Assembly (NCBI GenBank): GCA_964415185.1
Contig: CAYPZI010000164.1
Coordinates: 1-5,831, forward strand
Origin: CAYVBJ01 sp964415185
GTDB lineage: Bacteria > Bacteroidota > Rhodothermia > Balneolales > Balneolaceae
Direction: 5' to 3'
DNA length: 5,831 nt
The notes below the pieces were generated by a model. That model made no database searches. It saw only the letters and a program-made list of their open reading frames with translations, and had not been told where the DNA came from. Shown here one piece after another: positions 1 to 5,778 of this stretch; position 1 is the stretch's first letter; each line of letters begins with the position of its first letter. The position numbers and the translations under genes are program-made.

Positions 1-2
1 AT

Positions 3-3000
3 TCATTTCTTGAAGGACTCCGCTATCGGAACATCGGCCCGTTTCGCGGCGGAAGGTCGGTTGCCGTGGCCGGGCATAAAGACCAGCCCCATACCTACTA
101 TACCGGGTTTACGGGCGGCGGTGTTTACAAAACCGAAGACGGTGGGTCAAACTGGGTAAATGTATCAGACGGATATTTTAACACAGGTTCGGTCGGTGCA
201 CTTGTCGTGGCCGAATCGGATGCGAATGTGATCTATGCGGGTATGGGTGAAACCTGCATCAGGGGAAACATGTCGGCCGGTGACGGAATGTACCGCTCGG
301 TAGACGGTGGAAAAACGTGGAACCATATCGGGCTCGGCGATTCTCATTTTATCGGGGAAATTGTTGTGCATCCCGATAACGCCGACGTTGTTTGGGTAGC
401 TGCGATGGGACACGTTTTCGGAAATGAGGGTAATGACCAAAGAGGCGTCTTCAAGTCAACCGATGGCGGAAACACATGGCGAAAGGTGCTCTATCATAAC
501 GAAAAAACCGGTGCTGTGGATATTGAAATCGACCCGAACAATCCAAGGGTTCTGTTTGCAACCCTGTGGGAAGCTTATCGCAATCCGTGGGAGATGTCGA
601 GCGGCGGTGAAGGCAGCGGGCTTTACCGCAGTACCGACGGAGGCGAGACATGGGAGAATATCTCCCGTAAACCGGGAATGCCAAAAGGAATGCTGGGAAA
701 AATCGGTGTAGCTATCTCGCCGCTGAACTCCGACAGGGTGTGGGCGATTATCGAAAATGACAATGGCGGTGTTTTCAGGTCGGATGACGGCGGTGATACC
801 TGGCAGCGGCTGAACAGCGACAGGGAGCTGCGGCAGCGAGCATGGTACTATACGCACATTGTTGCAGGCACCGATAACGAAAATGAAGTTTATGTTTTGA
901 ATGTGGGATTCTATAAATCGACCGACGGAGGGGAATCATTTGACCGGATTGGTACCCCGCACGGCGACCATCACGACTTCTGGGTTTCACCCACCGATGG
1001 GAAGCGAATGGTAGTGGCCGATGACGGCGGCGGACAGGTGTCGTATAACGGCGGTGAGAGCTGGTCATCCTATCACAAATACGCCACTGCACAGTTTTAC
1101 CAGGTGATCCTGGATGACCAGTTTCCGTACAAGGTGTATGGCGCACAGCAGGATAACAGTACGGTCGGTATCAAAAGCCGTACGGCAGGGTCGGGAATTA
1201 CCGAAAGAGACTGGGCTCCGGTTGCCGGCGGCGAGAGCGGATACATTGCCCCCGATCCACAAGATCCCAATGTAACATACGGCGGAAGTTATGGCGGATA
1301 TTTTAACAAGTTCAACGATTTTACCAACCAGAGCAAGCGGATTGATGTCTGGCCGGATAACCCGATGGGATCGGGTGCAGCCGATCTGAAGTACCGATTT
1401 CAGTGGACATTTCCGATCTACATCTCACCCCACAATCCCGATATTCTCTATGCCACTTCGCAGTATGTACACCGTTCGGATGATGATGGCATGAGCTGGG
1501 AAACGATCAGCGACGATTTGACCCGCAATGACAAATCCAAACAGCAGGAATCGGGCGGCCCGATTACCAAAGACGATACCAGCGTTGAGTATTACAATAC
1601 GATTTTCACCTTTGCCGAATCGCCGGTGGAACCCGGTGTTTTATGGGCCGGCGCAGATGACGGGCTGATTCATGTGAGCAGGGATAACGGGCAGACATGG
1701 ACCAATGTGACACCCGGTAACATGCCGGAAGCCATGGCCAGCATCATTGATGCGTCTTCGCATGATGCCGGTACGGCTTACCTGGCTGCCACACGGTACA
1801 AGTTTGACGATTTCTCACCCATGCTCTATAAAACCACCAATTACGGCCGAAGCTGGACAAAAATTACCAATGGAATTCCGGATCTTGATTTTACAAGGGT
1901 GATCCGTGAGGATCCGAACCGAAAGGGGCTGCTGTATGCCGGTACCGAGACCGGTGTGTATGTCTCATTCAATAACGGTGAATTGTGGCAGCCGCTTCAG
2001 ATGAACCTGCCTGCCGTACCGATTACCGACCTGGCGGTTCACAAACGCGATAAAGATTTAGTCGTAGCTACACAGGGACGATCATTCTGGGTTATGGATG
2101 ACCTGGCGGTATTGCACCAGTTGAATGACCGGATCCAAAATGAAGATTACCATCTCTACCGGCCGGAGACAACCTACCTGTTCGGAAACCATAGAAATAT
2201 TTCACCCGGGGAGACTTTGGGGGAAAATCCGCAAGATGGCGTGGTGGTTTACTACAATCTGAATAATACAGGAGAGGCAGAAATCAAACTCCAGTTTGCA
2301 GAATCCGGCGGGGCTGTGATCCGTACGTTTTCAAATAAAGAGGATTTGAAGGGAGAATCCGTAAAGGAATCGGAAGAATTTTACGAGGAAGAGCATGATG
2401 TGCCTTCTGATGTGCTCACTTCTAAAGTGGGCTTGAACTCATTTGTATGGAATATGCTATATCCGGGGGCGGAGGATTTAAAAGGCAGGCAGATATTGTG
2501 GGCAGGATCAACCCGCGGCCCGAAAGCTGTTCCCGGAATGTATGAAGTGCGGCTGATCGTGGAAGATGAAACGGTGATGAGTCAGCCGTTTGAAATTACG
2601 AAAGATCCCCGGATTGACGTCACTCAGGATGATTTTGAAGCACAATTTGATCTGCACCAGACAATCATTGCCAAACTCGATACGACACATAAAACTATCA
2701 ACAGGATTAGGGAAATCCGCGAGGAACTGACCGGCATAAAGAAGGATTTTGAAGGAGATGAAGAAGTGCAGGAGAAAGCGGATCAGTTGCTTGAGCTGCT
2801 TTCGGACGTTGAAGGCGAGCTGATGCAGACCAAAGCGGAATCATTCCAGGATGTTCTGAATTACCCCATTAAGCTGAATAACAAGCTGGCGGCCCTGGCC
2901 AATACGGTTGGAACCGGAAACGGCAGGCCAACCGAGCAGCAATATGCCGTGTACGAAGATCTCGCGGCAAAAGTAGATGAACAGTTCAAACGCATTGAGC

Positions 3001-3071
3001 CCATACTAACAGGCAAAATGCCGGATCTGATTCCCGAACTCGGCCGCGACCCGGTTGAGATTGAATACTAA
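3..3071 (+). CDS. Large Asp-box beta-propeller protein (sortilin/VPS10-like 'glycosyl hydrolase' family), 5'-truncated
   Basis: The frame is open from the window edge to TAA at 3069-3071, giving 1022 codons, so the true start and any signal peptide lie upstream. Near the start is RNIGPFRGGR, which I recall as typical of this family's mature N-terminus. Counting window codons, eleven Asp-box (S-x-D-x-G-x-T-W) motifs begin near 44, 99, 152, 210, 260, 306, 347, 492, 559, 611 and 655, for example STDGGNTW and STDGGETW. This indicates one or two beta-propellers over about the first 700 residues. A beta-rich segment near 740-865 (with NSFVWNMLYPG and PGMYEVRL) resembles a FlgD-like Ig fold, and a charged, helical stretch covers about 880-1000. 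Homologues are usually annotated as glycosyl hydrolase, sialidase-like or VPS10-domain proteins and are thought to be exported. I cannot place a sialidase arginine triad, so no enzymatic activity is claimed. The family assignment is strong; the function is unknown. Confidence 0.9.
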   Translation, partial: SFLEGLRYRNIGPFRGGRSVAVAGHKDQPHTYYTGFTGGGVYKTEDGGSNWVNVSDGYFNTGSVGALVVAESDANVIYAGMGETCIRGNMSAGDGMYRSVDGGKTWNHIGLGDSHFIGEIVVHPDNADVVWVAAMGHVFGNEGNDQRGVFKSTDGGNTWRKVLYHNEKTGAVDIEIDPNNPRVLFATLWEAYRNPWEMSSGGEGSGLYRSTDGGETWENISRKPGMPKGMLGKIGVAISPLNSDRVWAIIENDNGGVFRSDDGGDTWQRLNSDRELRQRAWYYTHIVAGTDNENEVYVLNVGFYKSTDGGESFDRIGTPHGDHHDFWVSPTDGKRMVVADDGGGQVSYNGGESWSSYHKYATAQFYQVILDDQFPYKVYGAQQDNSTVGIKSRTAGSGITERDWAPVAGGESGYIAPDPQDPNVTYGGSYGGYFNKFNDFTNQSKRIDVWPDNPMGSGAADLKYRFQWTFPIYISPHNPDILYATSQYVHRSDDDGMSWETISDDLTRNDKSKQQESGGPITKDDTSVEYYNTIFTFAESPVEPGVLWAGADDGLIHVSRDNGQTWTNVTPGNMPEAMASIIDASSHDAGTAYLAATRYKFDDFSPMLYKTTNYGRSWTKITNGIPDLDFTRVIREDPNRKGLLYAGTETGVYVSFNNGELWQPLQMNLPAVPITDLAVHKRDKDLVVATQGRSFWVMDDLAVLHQLNDRIQNEDYHLYRPETTYLFGNHRNISPGETLGENPQDGVVVYYNLNNTGEAEIKLQFAESGGAVIRTFSNKEDLKGESVKESEEFYEEEHDVPSDVLTSKVGLNSFVWNMLYPGAEDLKGRQILWAGSTRGPKAVPGMYEVRLIVEDETVMSQPFEITKDPRIDVTQDDFEAQFDLHQTIIAKLDTTHKTINRIREIREELTGIKKDFEGDEEVQEKADQLLELLSDVEGELMQTKAESFQDVLNYPIKLNNKLAALANTVGTGNGRPTEQQYAVYEDLAAKVDEQFKRIEPILTGKMPDLIPELGRDPVEIEY

Positions 3072-3087
3072 ACAGACCTGTAAGCAT

Positions 3088-3110
3088 GCGCGGCGTTTTT
3101 CCGCGTTTCT
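3088..3110 (+). terminator. Possible Rho-independent terminator of the beta-propeller gene
   Basis: CGCGG (3089-3093) can pair with CCGCG (3101-3105), extended by a G-T wobble at 3088/3106, with a seven-base loop CGTTTTT. The stem is followed by a short, interrupted T-rich tail, TTTCT. It lies 17 bases after the TAA stop, where a terminator is expected. The stem and tail are short, so it may be weak. Confidence 0.45.
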
Positions 3111-3127
3111 GACAGCGTCGTGGTTGG

Positions 3128-3227
3128 NNNNNNNNNNNNNNNNNNNNNNNNNNNNNNNNNNNNNNNNNNNNNNNNNNNNNNNNNNNNNNNNNNNNNNNNN
3201 NNNNNNNNNNNNNNNNNNNNNNNNNNN
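3128..3227. other. Assembly gap (100 N)
   Basis: This is a run of exactly 100 undetermined bases, the conventional length for a scaffold gap of unknown size. The real distance between the beta-propeller gene and the sequence on the right is therefore unknown. The sequence at the right edge is repeated 194 bp further on, which suggests a repeat caused the break. Confidence 0.97.
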
Positions 3228-3320
3228 GAACGAATGATTTGATATACGATATCAGATACGTGTCCGACTCCTGGCGGATTCGATATACGATTTTCGATCT
3301 GAGGAAACTTCGAATATCAG
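3228..3320. repeat. Direct repeat, copy 1 (at gap edge)
   Basis: Positions 3228-3301 are identical over 74 bases to 3422-3495. The match continues, diverged, to about 3320 (counterpart 3514). The copy begins at the first known base after the gap, so it may extend further left. It contains GATATACGATATC-type words and a GC-richer core, CGTGTCCG (3259-3266) and CGGATTCG (3275-3282), that can form a stem with one mismatch and one wobble around an eight-base loop. The repeat does not look coding. Whether it belongs to a genome-wide family cannot be seen from one window. Confidence 0.95.
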
Positions 3321-3360
3321 AGCTCGGATATCGCATATCGCATATCAAAAAAGCTAAATC

Positions 3361-3420
3361 GTGGAAAAAGCGAAGCTCATCATTTACGTGCTTTATTGGG
3401 TTGTTACTGCTGTTATATGA
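3361..3420 (+). other. Short hydrophobic reading frame between the two repeat copies; possible gene remnant
   Basis: A GTG-started frame of 19 codons ends in TGA at 3418-3420, with an in-frame TAA just upstream at 3355-3357. The peptide begins VEKAKLIIYVLYWVV and reads like the lysine-rich start and first membrane helix of a small membrane protein; DoxX-like proteins often begin this way. It stops one base before repeat copy 2, as if the repeat had cut off a longer gene. There is no clear ribosome binding site. A chance frame is quite possible, and the DoxX resemblance is only an impression. Confidence 0.2.
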
Positions 3421-3421
3421 C

Positions 3422-3514
3422 GAACGAATGATTTGATATACGATATCAGATACGTGTCCGACTCCTGGCGGATTCGATATACGATTTTCGATCTGGGAAA
3501 ACTTCTCATCTCAG
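3422..3514. repeat. Direct repeat, copy 2
   Basis: This is the second copy of the repeat, offset by exactly 194 bases from copy 1. It is identical over 3422-3495 and has scattered mismatches to about 3514. It ends four bases past the ybjQ-like stop codon at 3519-3521, so it forms the 3' flank of the minus-strand operon and would be transcribed by read-through. The same hairpin-capable core is at 3453-3476. Confidence 0.95.
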
Positions 3515-3518
3515 AACA

Positions 3519-3839
3519 TCATACTTTTTTCAACTGAACGGCAGTACCGTAAACAAGAATTTCGGCAGCACCCGACATGATATAGCTTGTAGTAAAGCGG
3601 ACATCCACGATGGCATCTGCGTGCATCTTTTCGGCTTCGGCGATCATGCGGTCGATGGATTGCTCGCGGGCTTCCGCCATCATTTTGGTATAATCTTGTA
3701 TCTCGCCGCCCACCAGCATCTTCAGGCCGGCCATGAGATCACGCCCGAGGTGCCGCACCCGGATGGTATTTCCCCTGACAAGCCCGATTGTGGATTTAAT
3801 TTCTTTACCTGCAATTTGCGAAGAAGTGGTTACTTTCAT
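3519..3839 (-). CDS. YbjQ-family (UPF0145) protein
   Basis: This 106-residue protein has the length and pattern of the YbjQ/UPF0145 family (also called heavy-metal-binding domain, Pfam YbjQ_1). It starts with VTTSSQIAGKEI, followed by a G-x-V-x-G-N-T-I turn near residues 19-26, GGEIQDY near 44-50, an EAREQ/EAEKMHADA helix near 56-76, and closes with the family's typical AAEILVYGTAV near 91-101. Members are small cytoplasmic proteins that form pentameric rings. Their function is not established, and the metal-binding name rests on weak evidence. There is no signal peptide or membrane segment. The ATG overlaps the TGA of the upstream anti-sigma-like gene in an ATGA at 3836-3839. No good Shine-Dalgarno sequence precedes it, so it is probably translated by coupling. 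It is the last gene of the operon and may serve the same stress response, which is inference from position only. Confidence 0.9.
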   Translation of the reverse strand: MKVTTSSQIAGKEIKSTIGLVRGNTIRVRHLGRDLMAGLKMLVGGEIQDYTKMMAEAREQSIDRMIAEAEKMHADAIVDVRFTTSYIMSGAAEILVYGTAVQLKKV

Positions 3840-4291
3840 CGGATTATATCTTTATATCGTTCATGTTTGTTGAGAAATACCTTTTCCCTTATCAGGGATA
3901 CAAGCAAGATGATTGTGCCCGCTGCGGCCGAGAGAATAGCAGCCTTTACCCACCATGCTATGGAAGGGTCGCTGATCATTTCTGATAAGGCGGTCCATAC
4001 TCCGTAAAAAAGCAGGACGATTGCACCGATTGAGAGCAGAATCCAGCCAAGGCTTCTTTCAATGCGGGTATAGAGACTCTGTTTGTAACGGTCCCAGAAT
4101 TCAGTACCCGGTTCTTTAAGTTTTTGTGCGGATGTCATTTTTTTAAGGGTTTTAAGTTGATCAAATTCACGTTTCATTTCAGGATGTTGCTCCAGGTAAT
4201 CCAAAAGGATTTTTTCCTCTTCGGGTGAAATTTCTTTATCCAGGGAAGCCATCATGAGTTCCCGTATGCGGCTGATGTCAATAGTATTCAT
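3836..4291 (-). CDS. Two-TM membrane anti-sigma-like factor with cysteine-free N-terminal domain
   Basis: This 151-residue protein lies directly downstream of an ECF sigma gene and overlaps it by 14 nt, the classic position of a cognate anti-sigma factor. The N-terminal cytoplasmic part (about 1-50) follows the zinc anti-sigma pattern (SLDKEISPEEEKILLDYLEQHPEMKREFDQL in outline, residues 16-46), but it has no cysteines where the family has CxxC, so it should not bind zinc that way. Two hydrophobic helices follow, about 81-102 and 113-135, separated by a loop of only about ten residues (SEMISDPSIA) that carries two acidic residues. The segments before helix 1 and after helix 2 are rich in K and R, predicting both ends in the cytoplasm. 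There is no periplasmic sensor domain. Its expected role is to hold the sigma factor at the membrane until a signal arrives. The role is inferred from context and domain pattern; no biochemical assignment can be made. Confidence 0.8.
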   Translation of the reverse strand: MNTIDISRIRELMMASLDKEISPEEEKILLDYLEQHPEMKREFDQLKTLKKMTSAQKLKEPGTEFWDRYKQSLYTRIERSLGWILLSIGAIVLLFYGVWTALSEMISDPSIAWWVKAAILSAAAGTIILLVSLIREKVFLNKHERYKDIIR

Positions 4292-4847
4292 ATCCGGCCT
4301 CCTCCATTTTGGATTTCAGTTTTCTTCGTGCGGAATAAAGCCGCGACATAACCGTGCCGATGGGTATATCCAGCATTTCGGCAATCTGTTTATAGGAATA
4401 ATCCTGTAGATCTTTCAGCACGATCATTTCACGATTATCCGGTTTCATCATCGACAGGGCTTGTCCGATTAACTTCTTTTCTTCCGTCCGGATGATATCA
4501 TCCGCAGGGTTACTGTTTGATTCAAATTCAATCCACTCCGGAAGAGCGCTCAATACGGATTCCCTTCTGCGGGACCGGTTTCTGTTGCTGTTTAAACAGA
4601 GCCGTTTCAAAATGGTATAAAACCATGGGTAAAATGGCCGTTCGGGATTAATCTTCTTCCTGTTTTTCCAAACCCGGATAAAGGTTTCCTGTGATATATC
4701 CGTTGCATCTTCATGATTGCCGATGATAGCAAGTGCATGAAAATATGCCGGTTTCATCAGGGACTCAGTCAGATCATGAAAAGCGGACCTGTTTCCCTGT
4801 CTGACTTCCCGGATTAACTCCGCCGGTATTTGAATCGAATGTTTCAT
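4278..4847 (-). CDS. ECF-type RNA polymerase sigma factor (sigma-70 family)
   Basis: This 189-residue protein has the two-domain architecture and length of extracytoplasmic-function sigma factors. Region 2 covers about residues 10-95 and includes the core-binding pattern DATDISQETFIRVWKN (47-62) and the promoter-melting/-10 recognition stretch PFYPWFYTILKRLCLN (71-86). A variable acidic linker spans 100-125. Region 4 covers about 128-182, with the -35-binding helix-turn-helix in SYKQIAEMLDIPIGTVMSRLYSARRKLK (151-178 in outline). It directs RNA polymerase to a small regulon, which is unknown here. It is the first gene of the operon, its 3' end overlaps the anti-sigma-like gene, and ECF operons are often autoregulated. 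The ATG at 4845-4847 is preceded by an A-rich stretch without a clear Shine-Dalgarno sequence. Assignment to an ECF subgroup would need a profile comparison. Confidence 0.95.
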   Translation of the reverse strand: MKHSIQIPAELIREVRQGNRSAFHDLTESLMKPAYFHALAIIGNHEDATDISQETFIRVWKNRKKINPERPFYPWFYTILKRLCLNSNRNRSRRRESVLSALPEWIEFESNSNPADDIIRTEEKKLIGQALSMMKPDNREMIVLKDLQDYSYKQIAEMLDIPIGTVMSRLYSARRKLKSKMEEAGYEYY

Positions 4848-4867
4848 TCACGTTTTTTATCACATTT

Positions 4868-4873
4868 ATTATA
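4868..4873 (-). promoter_or_regulatory. Possible -10 element of the sigma operon
   Basis: On the minus strand this reads TATAAT, 20 bases upstream of the sigma start codon. No good TTGACA-like -35 box lies 16-18 bases further upstream; that region is occupied by the palindrome at 4880-4912. An ECF-type or Bacteroidota-type promoter could be used instead. The whole spacer is AT-rich, so chance matches are likely. Confidence 0.25.
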
Positions 4874-4879
4874 TATACA

Positions 4880-4912
4880 CCAAAATTTCAACCTTATTCG
4901 AAATAATTTTGG
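4880..4912. promoter_or_regulatory. Imperfect palindrome, candidate operator between sigma operon and rnhB
   Basis: CCAAAATT (4880-4887) and AATTTTGG (4905-4912) are perfect inverted repeats. The left arm continues as TTTC and the right arm has GAAA (4900-4903), so with a three-base insertion the arms pair over ten bases (CCAAAATTTC with GAAA...TTTTGG). The element lies 32 bases upstream of the sigma ATG, where a repressor or activator of the operon would bind, and it spans the expected -35 region. It could also be a chance AT-rich symmetry. Confidence 0.4.
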
Positions 4913-4952
4913 CAACATGACATTTATAAATTCTTCGGTTTTATAACTATTA

Positions 4953-4980
4953 TTGACAAGGCAGATTCTAAAGATATGGA
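4953..4980 (+). promoter_or_regulatory. Possible sigma-70-like promoter of rnhB
   Basis: A perfect TTGACA at 4953-4958 is followed after 16 bases by TATGGA at 4975-4980, a poor -10 match. If used, transcription would start close to 4987, just before the ATG at 4995, leaving a very short leader and ruling out the upstream TTG (4953) as start. That layout would also leave the purine-rich GGAAAGAAG outside the mRNA, so promoter and ribosome site cannot both be right as drawn. Confidence 0.3.
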
Positions 4981-4994
4981 AAGAAGAAAACCGG

Positions 4995-5627
4995 ATGGCG
5001 GACCGATACAAATTTGAAAAGCAACTTCTAAAAGAAAATTACAAAAGGATTCTTGGACTGGATGAAGTTGGCAGGGGCTGTCTCAGCGGACCCGTTGTGG
5101 CTGCAGGTGTGATATTGAACCCGGATGACCCGATCGAAGGCCTGGCCGACAGCAAGACACTGGATCTGCCTACCAGGGAAGAGCTGGCTCACGAAATTAA
5201 AAACCGGTCACTCTTTTATACGATTGCCAAATGCTCACCTGCTGAAATTGACCGGCTTAATATCCTGAAAGCTTCCATTGAAGCGATGACAAGATGTGTC
5301 AGGGCCGATGGTGCCAACCCCGATTTTTTGTTGGTTGACGGCAACAAATTTACATCATCGCTGCTTATTCCGTATCAGTGTATTGTGAAGGGTGATGACC
5401 GGTCGGCCTCTATAGCGGCGGCATCCATCCTGGCCAAAGTGCATCGCGACCGGCTCATAAAACAGCTTCATCATGATTATCCATATTACGGCTGGAATAC
5501 CAATGTCGGCTATCCGACCAAAGCGCATTACGAAGGCTTAAAAAAACACGGCTACACGGTTCACCATCGCAGATCATTCAATCTGAAAACCAACAAGAGA
5601 CACCACGAACAGGAAGAAGAAACCTGA
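4995..5627 (+). CDS. rnhB: Ribonuclease HII
   Basis: RNase HII cuts the RNA strand of RNA-DNA hybrids and starts ribonucleotide excision repair by nicking 5' of single ribonucleotides in DNA. From the ATG at 4995 the protein has 210 residues, normal for the family. The four catalytic acids are visible: D23 and E24 in GLDEVGRG, D115 in LLVDGN and D134 in VKGDDRS. The GRG motif (26-28) that senses the RNA-DNA junction is present, as are IAAASILAKVHRD (140-152) and NVGYPTKAH (170-178), whose tyrosine Y173 is the likely partner in substrate recognition. An in-frame TTG at 4953 would add 14 residues (MTRQILKIWKEENR) that look non-family. ATG 4995 is preferred because it has purine-rich GGAAAGAAG at 4978-4986 and fits homologues. 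The gene is divergent from the sigma operon, and no cotranscribed partner is seen. Confidence 0.96.
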   Translation: MADRYKFEKQLLKENYKRILGLDEVGRGCLSGPVVAAGVILNPDDPIEGLADSKTLDLPTREELAHEIKNRSLFYTIAKCSPAEIDRLNILKASIEAMTRCVRADGANPDFLLVDGNKFTSSLLIPYQCIVKGDDRSASIAAASILAKVHRDRLIKQLHHDYPYYGWNTNVGYPTKAHYEGLKKHGYTVHHRRSFNLKTNKRHHEQEEET

Positions 5628-5637
5628 AAATAAAATT

Positions 5638-5768
5638 TTTATCCGGAGCTTTTACCGGAACCAATTATCGGAAACCTCAATCCTTTTACCGGAACTATTT
5701 TAGGTTTTATTTGCTCACACACCCGATTTTAATTATTATCAGAAATGGTTATACAATTTAACCGGAAA
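5638..5768 (+). repeat. Cluster of five CGGAA-type words downstream of rnhB
   Basis: Five same-orientation, AT-flanked words share a T-T-x-A-(C/T)-CGGA core: 5638-5649, 5651-5662, 5664-5675, 5685-5696 and 5757-5768. Two contain an identical 13-mer, CTTTTACCGGAAC, at 5649-5661 and 5683-5695. The CGG centres are 12, 13, 21 and 73 bases apart. TCCGG (5642-5646) and CCGGA (5655-5659) could form a five-base stem but lack a following T-run on the plus strand. The function is unknown; binding sites for a regulator or decayed repeats are both possible. Confidence 0.45.
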
Positions 5769-5769
5769 G

Positions 5770-5775
5770 TATAAT
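5770..5775 (+). promoter_or_regulatory. Possible -10 element near right edge
   Basis: This is a perfect TATAAT, with only a weak TGGTTA 18 bases upstream (5746-5751). A start site about seven bases downstream would fall just before the GC-rich stretch from 5786, so it could drive an RNA or gene that begins there. The AT-rich surroundings make chance a fair explanation. Confidence 0.3.
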
Positions 5776-5778
5776 TAT

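Noticed and set aside
165..1262. Several antisense and one out-of-frame open frame inside the beta-propeller gene
   Set aside because: They overlap a well-supported coding frame and have cysteine/histidine/arginine-rich, low-quality translations, typical of shadow frames.
3..3071. Calling the beta-propeller protein a sialidase
   Set aside because: Asp-boxes are structural repeats shared by many non-enzymes. The catalytic arginine triad and nucleophile of sialidases could not be identified.
2986..3348. Open frames on both strands spanning the N-run
   Set aside because: They are open only because undetermined codons are read through. The frame across an unknown-length gap is meaningless.
3239..3436. 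A 65-codon plus-strand open frame across the repeat region
   Set aside because: It runs through both the repeat and the spacer, its amino-acid content mirrors the heptamer words (repeated I-R-Y/I-S patterns), and it shows no family resemblance.
3228..3514. CRISPR array
   Set aside because: There are only two copies, the repeat is about 93 bp with a spacing of 194 bp, and no cas genes are visible. The sizes are far outside CRISPR norms.
3621..4007. A 128-codon plus-strand open frame opposite the YbjQ and anti-sigma genes
   Set aside because: It is antisense to two recognisable, translationally coupled genes and shows no family motif.
4904..4911. TAATTTTG matching the Bacteroidota -7 promoter consensus TAnnTTTG, plus strand
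   Set aside because: No TTG-type -33 element lies at the expected distance upstream, and the word is part of the palindrome arm, so the match is probably incidental.
4924..4946. TTATAAA/TTTATAA inverted repeat upstream of rnhB
   Set aside because: It has seven-base arms made only of A and T in a very AT-rich spacer, easily due to chance, and no terminator- or operator-specific feature.
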